A stretch of 64,000 nucleotides of DNA, from positions 1-64,000 of the forward strand of contig CAZMSQ010000001.1 of assembly GCA_964569025.1 (NCBI GenBank), written 5' to 3'. How positions within the stretch are numbered: position 1 is the stretch's first letter; every line of letters starts with the position of its first letter. The position numbers and the translations under genes are program-made. This DNA comes from CAZMSQ01 sp964569025 (GTDB lineage: Bacteria; Bacteroidota; Bacteroidia; Chitinophagales; Saprospiraceae). This document shows, piece after piece, positions 8,548 to 17,500 of this stretch. The notes under the pieces are model-generated. The model was not told where the DNA came from and ran no database searches. It was given only the letters and a program-made list of their open reading frames with translations.

Positions 8548-8786
8548 AGATCTACCTTTTGGACGTTCGTCTGTTCAGACGATGAAAACCTCCTCTCTAT
8601 TGTATTCCCTTTGCGTTTTCTCTGCCGGCAGCCTGCAACTGGTAAGCTTTCGGGCTCACATCCACTCCAAAGCTTGAATACTCTCTCGGGATTCGGTTTC
8701 TCATTCGATCCAGACTCTATACGGATGAAGAAATCAATAACTTCCCCCCATTCGATATGGTGAATAACCCCTTTCTGGGTTCTGAC

Positions 8787-8817
8787 TTGCGAATCTTTTG
8801 AAAAAGATGTACTTTTG
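8787..8817 (+). promoter_or_regulatory. Promoter of the paa operon
   Basis: TTG at 8787-8789, a 20-base spacer, then TACTTTTG at 8810-8817 match the Bacteroidota sigma-A consensus (TTG ... TAnnTTTG). Transcription should begin near 8824. This makes the TTG codon at 8815 part of the promoter rather than a usable start and supports a start for paaE at 8857. I see nothing coding between 8548 and 8786. Confidence 0.75.
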
Positions 8818-8820
8818 AGG

Positions 8821-8834
8821 CGAACAAGCGTTCG
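8821..8834. promoter_or_regulatory. Inverted repeat at paa transcription start, likely TetR operator
   Basis: CGAAC, four bases, GTTCG form a perfect inverted repeat directly after the -7 box, followed by an extra TTCG half site at 8835-8838. Position over the expected transcription start, with a TetR-family gene as the second gene of the same operon, suggests an operator relieved by phenylacetyl-CoA or a related thioester. The protein-site pairing is inference. Confidence 0.5.
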
Positions 8835-8856
8835 TTCGTATCAAAAACCAGTTGCC

Positions 8857-9945
8857 TTGGCACCGAAATTTCATCAGCTTTCCATTCGAGAGGTCAGAAG
8901 AGAAACACCAGAATGCGTGTCTGTGTCATTTGATGTGCCGGCAGACTTGCAAGAAGCGTATACTTGGCAGGCAGGACAATACCTGACCCTCAATGCGGAG
9001 ATAAATGGCGAGCAGGTCAGACGTTCGTATTCCATCTGTACCGCTCCATTTGAAAATGATTTGCGCGTGGCGGTTAAGTTGGTTCCGGCCGGCAAGTTTT
9101 CAACATTCGCCAATGAGACGTTGAAGACAGGAGATCAACTCGAGGTCATGACTCCGACTGGAAATTTTACGTCTCCGGCAATCGAAGACAAATCCCGTAG
9201 ATATGTCGCATTTGCTGCCGGGAGTGGCATCACTCCCATCCTCTCGCTGATCAAATCCATTCTCCATGATGAACCCCACTCAGTGGTAACTCTGTTTTAC
9301 GGAAACCGTACGGTCGAGTCTATTATATTCAGGGAGGCACTTGATGCACTCAAGAATACATACATCGGCAGGTTGTCTGTGCACCATCTGTTGAGTAGGG
9401 AATCACTTGGGCACGAATTATTCAATGGCAGAATAGACGAAGCACGTACAGCCCGCTTTTGCGGCAGTCTCTTTGATCCGGCCACTGTAGATTTGTTCTT
9501 GTTGTGTGGTCCGGAACAGATGATTCATGCAGTTAAATCAGTGCTGGAAGATAATGGCGTGCCAGATCAACGGATTCGCTATGAATTGTTCACCACGCCT
9601 TCTTCTGCTCAAAGGGAAGTGGTGAAAACTGAAAGTGCCACACATGACTTTGATCCTGAGCGGGAAAGTCAGGTAACCATACGCCTTGACGGTAATTCGT
9701 TTCAGGTGCAAATACCCTTTGGCGGGCAATCGATTCTGGATGCTGCTCTGGCATCAGGAGCAGACCTGCCGTTTGCCTGTAAAGGCGGAGTATGCTGTAC
9801 ATGCCGGGCCAAGCTCTTAGAAGGAGAGGCTGATATGGATGTCAATTACGCCCTGGAACCTGAAGAGGTGGAGAATGGCTTTATTCTCACCTGCCAGTCA
9901 CATCCGCGGTCGGATGCTCTGGTGGTCGATTTTGATGTCAGTTAA
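8857..9945 (+). CDS. paaE: Phenylacetyl-CoA epoxidase reductase subunit PaaE
   Basis: A 362-residue flavin and iron-sulfur reductase that passes electrons from NAD(P)H to the PaaA diiron centre of the ring 1,2-epoxidase. The TTG at 8857 gives MAPKFHQLSIREVRRETPE, the usual N-terminus; the longer frame from 8815 begins inside the promoter. The FAD-binding motif RRSYSICTAP lies near residue 63, the nucleotide-binding GSGITPI near 113, and the plant-type 2Fe-2S ligands in CKGGVCCTC with a fourth Cys in ILTCQSHP near the C-terminus. It leads the operon, 26 bases before tetR. In many bacteria paaE is last (paaABCDE), so this order is less common. Confidence 0.93.
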   Translation: MAPKFHQLSIREVRRETPECVSVSFDVPADLQEAYTWQAGQYLTLNAEINGEQVRRSYSICTAPFENDLRVAVKLVPAGKFSTFANETLKTGDQLEVMTPTGNFTSPAIEDKSRRYVAFAAGSGITPILSLIKSILHDEPHSVVTLFYGNRTVESIIFREALDALKNTYIGRLSVHHLLSRESLGHELFNGRIDEARTARFCGSLFDPATVDLFLLCGPEQMIHAVKSVLEDNGVPDQRIRYELFTTPSSAQREVVKTESATHDFDPERESQVTIRLDGNSFQVQIPFGGQSILDAALASGADLPFACKGGVCCTCRAKLLEGEADMDVNYALEPEEVENGFILTCQSHPRSDALVVDFDVS

Positions 9946-9971
9946 ATTGAGTTCATGCTCATCAATCTATT

Positions 9972-10577
9972 ATGGAAGCTACACTCAACAGAAAAGAGAC
10001 CATACTCCAGGAAGGCGCCCGGCTTTTTCGGGAAAAAGGGTATCGCGCAAGTTCGATGAGAGACCTGGCCCAACTGGTGGGTATCGAAGTGTCCAGTTTG
10101 TACAATCATATTCGCTCTAAAGAAGAAATTCTTCAGAGTATCTGCTTTCAAGTTGCCAATGACTTTTTAAGAGGGTTGGCCGAAATAGAGGCCCAGGTTC
10201 CGGCTCACCCGGTCAGGCAACTCAGAAGCATGATCAGGCTGCATGTCCGGATTGCCCTTGGTGAGCCGACCTCAGTGACTGTATTCAATGACGAATGGCG
10301 GAATCTCAGCGAACCTCACCTTGCGAGATTTCTTGCTATGCGAAAGGACTACGAGCATCGGTTTCTTGACATTCTCAAAAAGGGCATGACATCCGGCTGC
10401 TTTCGCTCCATGAACCCTCATACAGCGCTTTATACAATCCTGTCTTCACTTCGGTGGCTTCATGGTCGGATTCCTTCAGACGAGAAGTACGGACATATGC
10501 AAAGACTTGAAGAAGAAATGATATCCTTGCTGACTTCCGGACTCGCTGCAGATGAAGACTGCAGAATTTCGGATTAA
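9972..10577 (+). CDS. TetR-family regulator of the paa operon (PaaR-like)
   Basis: A 201-residue protein with a TetR N-terminal helix-turn-helix: ILQEGARLFREKGYRASSMR then DLAQLVGIEVSSLYNHIRSK (residues about 10-52). The C-terminal part has a TetR ligand-domain pattern with VFNDEWRNLSEPH, as seen in regulators of phenylacetate and fatty-acid catabolism. It lies between paaE and paaA, so it is probably made with the pathway and controls it in a feedback loop through the inverted repeat at 8821-8834. The assignment to paa control rests on position. Confidence 0.85.
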   Translation: MEATLNRKETILQEGARLFREKGYRASSMRDLAQLVGIEVSSLYNHIRSKEEILQSICFQVANDFLRGLAEIEAQVPAHPVRQLRSMIRLHVRIALGEPTSVTVFNDEWRNLSEPHLARFLAMRKDYEHRFLDILKKGMTSGCFRSMNPHTALYTILSSLRWLHGRIPSDEKYGHMQRLEEEMISLLTSGLAADEDCRISD

Positions 10578-10629
10578 GCCGGAGCCAGAATTGAATATCG
10601 TATCCACTCATCATATAAAGGATAACTCA

Positions 10630-11586
10630 ATGAAAAATTTGACTTTCGAAGAACGATTTGAAGCCAGAGTTAAGGCGGATGAGAAAATTGAGCCGCGCGA
10701 TTGGATGCCTGAAGCCTACAGGAAGACACTTATCCGTCAGATTTCGCAGCACGCGCATTCTGAAATCGTCGGCATGCTTCCTGAAGGAAACTGGATCACG
10801 AGAGCGCCTAATCTCAGGAGAAAAGTCGCCCTTCTTGCGAAAGTTCAGGATGAAGCAGGACATGGCCTTTACTTATACAGTGCCGCTGAAACACTTGGGA
10901 TCGACAGGGAAACCCTCCTCGAACAGCTTCATACCGGCAAGGCCAAATACTCCAGTATTTTCAATTATCCGGCAATCTCCTGGGCTGATATCGGTGCAAT
11001 CGGCTGGTTGGTAGATGGTGCTGCCATCATGAACCAAGTCATGTTGTGTCGGACTTCCTATGGGCCCTATGCCAGAGCCATGGTCCGGATCTGCAAAGAG
11101 GAAAGCTTTCACCAGCGGCAAGGCTATGAAATCATGCTCACCCTGAGTCGCGGTACAGAAGCTCAGAAAGCAATGGCTCAGGATTCCCTCAATCGCTGGT
11201 GGTGGCCAAGCCTCATGATGTTCGGCCCCAATGATGCAGAATCTACCCATTCGGCCCAGTCTATGGCCTGGAAAATTAAGCGCAAGGGAAATGACGAACT
11301 TCGGCAGCAATTTATTGATGTGACAGTGCCTCAGGCTGAATTTCTCGGACTGACCATCCCGGATCCAGACCTCAAGTGGAATGAAGAAAAAGGACATTAT
11401 GACTTTGGGCCAATCAACTGGGAGGAGTTCTGGGAGGTTGTCAAGGGTAACGGTCCTTGCAACCGTGAGCGGCTTCAAGCGAGGGTGAAGGCCCATGAAG
11501 AGGGAGCCTGGGTAAGAGAAGCTGCCATTGCCCATGCGAAGAAAGTCGCCGAAAGAAAGCAGGAGACCCTTTCAAAGGCATCCTGA
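10630..11586 (+). CDS. paaA: Phenylacetyl-CoA 1,2-epoxidase catalytic subunit PaaA
   Basis: A 318-residue diiron oxygenase subunit that epoxidises the aromatic ring of phenylacetyl-CoA. ATG at 10630 gives MKNLTFEERFEARVKADEKI, matching the family, rather than the in-frame ATG at 10552 inside tetR. The iron ligands fit two ExxH motifs: DEAGH near residue 78 and EESFH near residue 160. SHAEIVGM-like and WWWPSLMMFGPNDAES segments are characteristic. It lies 52 bases after tetR and 25 before paaB. Confidence 0.95.
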   Translation: MKNLTFEERFEARVKADEKIEPRDWMPEAYRKTLIRQISQHAHSEIVGMLPEGNWITRAPNLRRKVALLAKVQDEAGHGLYLYSAAETLGIDRETLLEQLHTGKAKYSSIFNYPAISWADIGAIGWLVDGAAIMNQVMLCRTSYGPYARAMVRICKEESFHQRQGYEIMLTLSRGTEAQKAMAQDSLNRWWWPSLMMFGPNDAESTHSAQSMAWKIKRKGNDELRQQFIDVTVPQAEFLGLTIPDPDLKWNEEKGHYDFGPINWEEFWEVVKGNGPCNRERLQARVKAHEEGAWVREAAIAHAKKVAERKQETLSKAS

Positions 11587-11611
11587 TTGTTAGAATTAAA
11601 ATCTCCAAACC

Positions 11612-11893
11612 ATGGAATCATTGCCACTCTGGGAGGTCTTCATCAGAAGTAAACAAGGTCTGCACCATAAGCATGTAGGCAGCCTCCACGCAGCAGATGC
11701 CGAAATGGCAATCGAAAACGCCCGTGATGTCTACTGCAGACGAAACGAAGGGGTTAGTATCTGGGTCGTCGAGTCAAAATACGTCACTGCGTCAAATCCT
11801 GAAGACAGTGAGTCACTCTACGATCCGGCAAAAGATAAAATTTACAGACACCCTACTTTTTATGACCTGCCAGATGAGGTCACACATATCTGA
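11612..11893 (+). CDS. paaB: Phenylacetyl-CoA epoxidase subunit PaaB
   Basis: A 93-residue small subunit of the PaaABCE complex that bridges PaaA-PaaC heterodimers. It shows the family pattern WEVFIRSKQGLHHKHVGSLH near the N-terminus, ARDVYCRRNEGVSIWVV in the middle and DPAKDKIYRHPTFYDLPDEV at the end. It begins 25 bases after paaA and ends 6 bases before the paaC start, so translation is probably coupled. Confidence 0.95.
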   Translation: MESLPLWEVFIRSKQGLHHKHVGSLHAADAEMAIENARDVYCRRNEGVSIWVVESKYVTASNPEDSESLYDPAKDKIYRHPTFYDLPDEVTHI

Positions 11894-11899
11894 TGCGCC

Positions 11900-12667
11900 A
11901 TGATGACTGTACAAACTGACACTCCCCTTGAATATCTCCTCCACCTTGCTGACAATGTCCTGATTCTTGGTCATCGCCTCAGTGAGTGGTGCGGGCATGG
12001 GCCGGTCTTGGAACAAGACATTGCGTTGACCAATATTTCTCTCGATCTGGTTGGTCAGGCCCGTATGTATTACCAATATGCAGCGGAAATTGAGGGCAAT
12101 GGTAAAACAGAGGATGATCTTGCCTATCTCCGGGATGTACCTGAATTCCGAAACTTTCTGCTCACCGAACAGCCAAACGGTGATTGGGGCCAGACCATCG
12201 TCCGTCAGTTTTTGTTTGATGCGTGGCACCACCCCTTGCTGAAAGCACTGACTGAAAGCCCGGATCAACGCATCGCAGAAGTAGCGCAAAAATCCCTCAA
12301 GGAAGTCACGTACCATCTCCGCTACAGCTCAGAGTGGGTTATCAGACTCGGCGATGGAACTGACGAGAGCAACCGTCGGATGAACACTGCCCTCGATATG
12401 CTCTGGCCTTACACAGGCGAACTGTTTACAGACACCCCTATGGACATGGCAATTCATAAAAAGGAGATAGCTCCACTTCCATCCTCCATTCATACCCAAT
12501 GGATGGATACTGTGACCGAAGTGCTTAATAGAGCTACCCTCACCATTCCAAATAATGATTGGGCACAGTCAGGAGGCAAAACAGGGCAATGGCATACCGA
12601 GCACCTTGGCCACATACTTGCCGAGATGCAATGGATGCAGCGCGCCTACCCCAATATGCAATGGTAA
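11900..12667 (+). CDS. paaC: Phenylacetyl-CoA epoxidase structural subunit PaaC
   Basis: A 255-residue ferritin-like subunit that pairs with PaaA but carries no working diiron site in characterised complexes. Motifs: LADNVLILGHRLSEWCGHGP, DIALTNISLDLVGQARMYY, then LKEVTYHLRYSSEWVIRLGD. Two adjacent ATG codons open the frame; either may be used. It follows paaB by 6 bases. It ends with LAEMQWMQRAYPN, the usual end of the family. Confidence 0.95.
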   Translation: MMTVQTDTPLEYLLHLADNVLILGHRLSEWCGHGPVLEQDIALTNISLDLVGQARMYYQYAAEIEGNGKTEDDLAYLRDVPEFRNFLLTEQPNGDWGQTIVRQFLFDAWHHPLLKALTESPDQRIAEVAQKSLKEVTYHLRYSSEWVIRLGDGTDESNRRMNTALDMLWPYTGELFTDTPMDMAIHKKEIAPLPSSIHTQWMDTVTEVLNRATLTIPNNDWAQSGGKTGQWHTEHLGHILAEMQWMQRAYPNMQW

Positions 12668-12708
12668 CTCAAAATGAGTCATTCATTATCAATTAACTTT
12701 TACCCCAT

Positions 12709-13209
12709 ATGACTGTAGAGTCAACCTGGTCCAAAGAATTCATCCTCGATATTCTCTCAACTGTAACAGATCCTGAAATTCCAGTCCTTACAGTTGAAGA
12801 CCTCGGGGTCATCCGCGAGATTAATATCTCTCCGGAAAACGGCGTAGAGGTCGTCATCACCCCCACCTACTCCGGTTGCCCCGCCATGAAAACCATCGAA
12901 GTCAACATCCTTGCCACCCTTCAGGAAGCCGGCATCTCGCCCGCTCAGGTCCGCACCATCCTCGCCCCCCCTTGGACCACCGACTGGATCTCCGATGCAG
13001 GTCGCCAAAAGCTCCGCGAGTACGGCATCGCCCCCCCCGTCGGCTCCCCAGACAAAGGCACCCTTTTCTCAGACGCTCCCTCCGTAGACTGCCCCCACTG
13101 TGGCTCCCCACACACCGAAATGATCAGTCAGTTCGGCTCAACCCCCTGCAAATCGCTCTACAAATGCAGCGATTGCCTCGAACCGTTCGACTATTTCAAG
13201 TGCCACTAA
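12709..13209 (+). CDS. paaD: Phenylacetate degradation protein PaaD (maturation factor)
   Basis: A 166-residue protein with an MIP18/DUF59 domain (ILSTVTDPEIPVLTVEDLGV, residues about 10-30) followed by a C-terminal cysteine-rich part with CPHCGSPH, a central Cys and KCSDC, which fits a metal site. It is needed for assembling the iron centres of the epoxidase. It is the last paa gene here; the downstream pathway genes (paaG, paaZ, paaF/J/H, paaK) are not in the window. From about 12840 to 13200 the coding sequence is strikingly C-rich at third positions compared with its neighbours. Confidence 0.92.
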   Translation: MTVESTWSKEFILDILSTVTDPEIPVLTVEDLGVIREINISPENGVEVVITPTYSGCPAMKTIEVNILATLQEAGISPAQVRTILAPPWTTDWISDAGRQKLREYGIAPPVGSPDKGTLFSDAPSVDCPHCGSPHTEMISQFGSTPCKSLYKCSDCLEPFDYFKCH

Positions 13210-13222
13210 CCTTCCTTAACTG

Positions 13223-13246
13223 GTCCGACCACTATAGTCGTCGGAC
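13223..13246 (+). terminator. Hairpin after paaD, possible weak terminator
   Basis: GTCCGACCAC, a TATA loop and GTCGTCGGAC form a 10-pair stem with one mismatch, 13 bases after the paaD stop and before the M16 gene. No strong T tract follows, so it may be a pause or mRNA-end structure rather than a full terminator. Confidence 0.4.
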
Positions 13247-13271
13247 TACTATGGAGTGTTATCTTTGCTAG

Positions 13272-14543
13272 ATGATAGATCGAAGCCTTCCGCCGCCGAC
13301 ACAGACATTGTTTGAAATTGGTTTACCTCCGTGCGAGTATGTTGAATTGGACAATGGTGTGCCCGTTTGTCTTGTGAATCTCGGGACACAGCCGGTTTTG
13401 CGTATTGAAGTAATTTTTAAGGCCAGCCGGCCTTATGAGCATAAGCAAATGGTAGCTGCTGCAACAGCTCGGTTATTACGCGAGGGGACTGCACTCCATA
13501 CTTCAGAAGAAATTTCGCGCATAGTCGATTATTTTGGGGCTTCACTGAATACCCCTTTTGGGCTGGATGTTAACAGAGTGGTCATTCATTGCCTGACAAG
13601 GTTTGTGCCTGACGTTTTGCCCGTGCTCGGTGAAATGGTCAGCCAACCTTCTTTTCCGGAAGATGAACTCAAAACGTTTATCAAGACGAACCGGGAGCGA
13701 TTGAAAATTAACCTGAAAAAGACTGATTTCGTAGCATACCGGCGGCTGACTGAACATATTTTTGGGACCGATCATCCCTATGGGTATAACAGTTCTGCCG
13801 AGGCGTATGAAAATCTTGTTCGTGAAGATATTACAAGGCACTTTCAGGAGTCCTATTTGAGTGGAAATTGCTTGATTACAGTGAGTGGCAAGCCAGATCT
13901 CAGGACGCTTCCCCTTCTCAATAATTATTTAGGCAGTCAAATACAGATTGGCATAAAAGACCCTGTCCTTTCGAATCCAAATGCTGCTCCTCCTCGCAGG
14001 GAATATATAAAGCAAGCCGGCGCCAGGCAAACAGCTATCCGAATAGGCAGGAAGATGTTTTCAAGGAAGCATCCAGATTTTCACGGAATGGAAATTCTGA
14101 CCCATTTGTTGGGCGGGTATTTTGGCTCAAGACTGATGGCAAATTTGAGAGAGGAGAAAGGATTGACGTACAATGTCCAGGCCTCGCTTGATACGTACAT
14201 TCATGATGGATACCTCTATGTGGGTGCTGAAGTGGGGAATGCAAAGGTGGATTTGGCGATCAGTGAAATATACCGCGAAATGGACCGACTGCGGGATGAA
14301 CCGGTTGGAGAGGAGGAGTTACAAATGCTCCGGACGTATATGCAAGGGAGTATTCTTAATCTGATCGATGGGCCTTTCTCGGTGAGTGACGTCCATAAGT
14401 GGCTGAATATTGAAGGGCTAGGGGCTGACTTTTTTGACAAATTCATCTATACAGTCAGGCACATTACACCTCAGGACTTACAGGCGCTGGCCTGTAAGTA
14501 CCTTAGGAGAGAAGACTTTTGGGAAGTTATCGTAGGCCCGTGA
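13272..14543 (+). CDS. M16 family peptidase homologue, catalytic residues absent
   Basis: A 423-residue protein with the two-domain M16B fold pattern. The C-terminal GGYFGSRLMANLREEKGLTY near residue 275 is typical of the second domain. The zinc motif HxxEH, expected where the protein reads AAATARLLREGT near residue 75, is replaced: the two His and the Glu are Ala, Arg and Ala. It is therefore expected to be the non-catalytic partner of an M16 heterodimer, as in the beta subunit of mitochondrial processing peptidase. No catalytic partner lies next to it. No signal peptide is seen, so it is probably cytosolic. Confidence 0.85.
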   Translation: MIDRSLPPPTQTLFEIGLPPCEYVELDNGVPVCLVNLGTQPVLRIEVIFKASRPYEHKQMVAAATARLLREGTALHTSEEISRIVDYFGASLNTPFGLDVNRVVIHCLTRFVPDVLPVLGEMVSQPSFPEDELKTFIKTNRERLKINLKKTDFVAYRRLTEHIFGTDHPYGYNSSAEAYENLVREDITRHFQESYLSGNCLITVSGKPDLRTLPLLNNYLGSQIQIGIKDPVLSNPNAAPPRREYIKQAGARQTAIRIGRKMFSRKHPDFHGMEILTHLLGGYFGSRLMANLREEKGLTYNVQASLDTYIHDGYLYVGAEVGNAKVDLAISEIYREMDRLRDEPVGEEELQMLRTYMQGSILNLIDGPFSVSDVHKWLNIEGLGADFFDKFIYTVRHITPQDLQALACKYLRREDFWEVIVGP

Positions 14544-14581
14544 CCCTTAAGCCTGAAAGTATCCGTTTATATACTGTGATG

Positions 14582-17500
14582 TCAGGTGCTTGGCACGGGT
14601 TCGCTCTGAAATCCCGGCTCTTGCTGTGCGGGGCTATCCGGTCCGGCTGCTGAAAAGATGTTTCTGAACGCAAGACGTAGTTTATAAGCAATCCAATACA
14701 TGGCTGGTACAACAACCAGAGTCAAAAAGGTCGCGAAGACAAGGCCATAGATAACAGTCCAGGCCATGGTGCCCCAAAAGACCGCATTGTCACCGCCGAA
14801 ATATATCTGTGGGTCAAGATCAGAGATCAGGGTGAAAAAGTTGATATTGAACCCAACGGCCAATGGCACAAGCCCGAGCACGGTTGTGATGGCAGTCAGG
14901 AGGACGGGTCTCAGACGTGTTGCGCCCCCCTTGATAACTGCCTCCCGGATATCATCAGGGGGAAGATCAAGATCACGTTCCACGCCAACTTTTTCCATCC
15001 ATGATTTAATTTGCAAATCGGTATAATCAATCAGAACGATTGCGTTATTTACCACTATTCCCGCCAGAGAGATAATCCCCACACCTGTCATGATAACCAC
15101 AATATCCATTCCGGTAAATACATAGCCAAGGAATACGCCAATCGTGCTAAAGAGAACTGAAAGAATGATGATGAATGGGGAAATGACTGAATTAAATTGA
15201 GTGACGATGATGATAAAGATGGTGAAAAGGGCCACGGTAAATGCTCCGGTCAGAAAAGCGGTATTTTCCGCTTGTTCCTCCTGCTCGCCTGTAAACTCAT
15301 AGGAAAACCCTACAGGCATCTCGTACTCAGCCATCGCTGTCTTGACTTCTGCGACGACTTCATTAGCATTATATCCCTGTAAAACATTGGAATAGACAGT
15401 AATAACCCGATCTTGATCCTTACGGTTGACTGCCGAATAGGTTGATGAATAATTGATGGATGCAACGGCAGAAATAGGAACCTGGATAATTTTCCCGCTG
15501 CTTGGATTTCGGAAAGTAATGCGCTGGTTGAGCAAATCCGATATATTATACCGGTATTCTTCTGCCAGCCTCATTTGGATGGGATGCTCATCTTCACCAT
15601 CCTTGTACTGGGAGACCTCTTTTCCAAATACCGCTGTCCGGATGGCATCTGCTACATCATAGGTTGAGATGCCATATCGACGGGCCGCTTCCCGGTCAAT
15701 ACTGACTAACAGCTCTGGCTTTCCAATTCGGACACTTGGCTTGTATTCTTCAATACCAGGTATATTTTGTGCTTCAAGATAACTGATGACTTCATCTGAA
15801 AGGATGGCTAGCTGATCAATTTCTTCTCCGGATATTTCAATATTGACTGGTTTACCTGTAGGGGGTCCGTCCTGGTTTTTGTCGACCACGATTTCGACAC
15901 CCGGATACATACTGAGGCTATCACGGATGTCTTCCATGACTTTCCATGTTGAGATACCGTTACGTTCGTTTGTGGGGACAAATGAAACCGTAATTCTGGC
16001 CCGGTGCGGAGAGCCACCAAATTCCGGCTCCCCACTTGGATCACTGGTGTTTTCTCCAATCTGAGCCAGAACAGCTTCTACGATTCCGCGATAGGGCTCG
16101 ATAGCTTCCTGCACATCATTCTCCATCTTCCTGACCAATCGATCTGTGGCTTCTATATCTGTCCCGAGCGGGAGCTCAACAAACGCATTCACATATAATG
16201 GGTCAGCTTTTGGAAAGAAATTGACCTTTGGCATATTTGCTCCAAGGAGGCCAAGAGAAAAAATGAGAAGTAAGAATGTGCCACCAAATACAAAATACGG
16301 GTTCCGGGCTTTCAGTGCAAATCGGATGAAGCGGTCATATTGCACTTCCATCCAGGGAACAAACTGGTTCTGAAATACCAAAGCTCCGGGGCGCATGATA
16401 AAGAAGTTAAGCAGAGATATCAAGGCTGTGATAGCCATCATATTCCTTCCTGCATCTACGCCACCAATATGAAGTATGGCAGATAAGCCGAGAAGAGTGG
16501 ATGCACCAATCAGAGAGTTTCGGCGCTTGCGCCGACGCACGTTCGGATTGTCCGAACGCTCATCAACTTTCATAAAGGATGCGGAAATCACAGGGTTGAT
16601 GATTAAAGCCACAAAAAGCGATGAACTCAGCACTATAATCAATGTGATGGGCAAAAACTTCATAAATTCTCCCATGAGGCCGGGCCAAAATGCCAAGGGC
16701 AGAAAGGCGGCAAGAGTCGTTGCTGTTGAAGCAATTATCGGTAAGGCGACCTCACTGGTGCCATATTTTGCAGCCTTTGCAGGAGAAAAGCCGTTTTGCA
16801 TATATCGATAGATATTCTCAACCACGACAATGGCATTGTCTACCAGCATCCCGAGTGCGAGTATCAGGCTGAATAGAACCACCATATTCAAGGTATACCC
16901 CAATAGGTTGAGAATGAGAATGCCCATCAACATGGAGAGTGGAATGGCCAGGCCAACAAACAAGGCATTTCTGAACCCAAGGAAAAACAGCAATATTGTG
17001 ACGACGAGAATGACACCTGAAATGATGCTGTTCTCGAGATTTGATACCAGGTCACGGGTTTGCACCGACTGGTCGTTGAATATGCTAATCTTGAGGTCTG
17101 AAGGCAACTCGCTTCGAGCCTCTTCGACCAAAATTTTGATTTTGTCAGATGCTTCCAGGAGGTTCTCCCCGCTGCGCTTAATGATGTCAAGAGAAATAAC
17201 CGGCTGCCCGTCAGAGCGCGCAATACTCGTTCGGTCTTTGTAGCCGTAATACACATTGGCAATATCCTTGAGGAATATCGGTCGCTGATTTTCACTTTTG
17301 ATAATAACCTCCTTGATTTCCGAAACATCGCGAAATTCCCCCATCACACGGATGGTGCGGCGGAAATCTTCGCGCAATATCTCCCCGCCCGACATTGTGA
17401 TATTCTCCGAAGAAATGGCACGCTCAATATCTGTAAAACTGACCTCCATGGATTGCATTTTGGGCAGGTCAACATCAATTCGTACTTCCCGCTCTAGGTC

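Noticed and set aside
8509..8763. 84-codon plus-strand frame upstream of paaE
   Set aside because: Low-complexity, no family resemblance, overlaps the small lipoprotein start and lies in a promoter region.
12876..13271. 131-codon Arg/Pro-rich frame inside paaD
   Set aside because: It is the +2 shadow of the C-rich part of paaD; paaD itself matches its family to the end.
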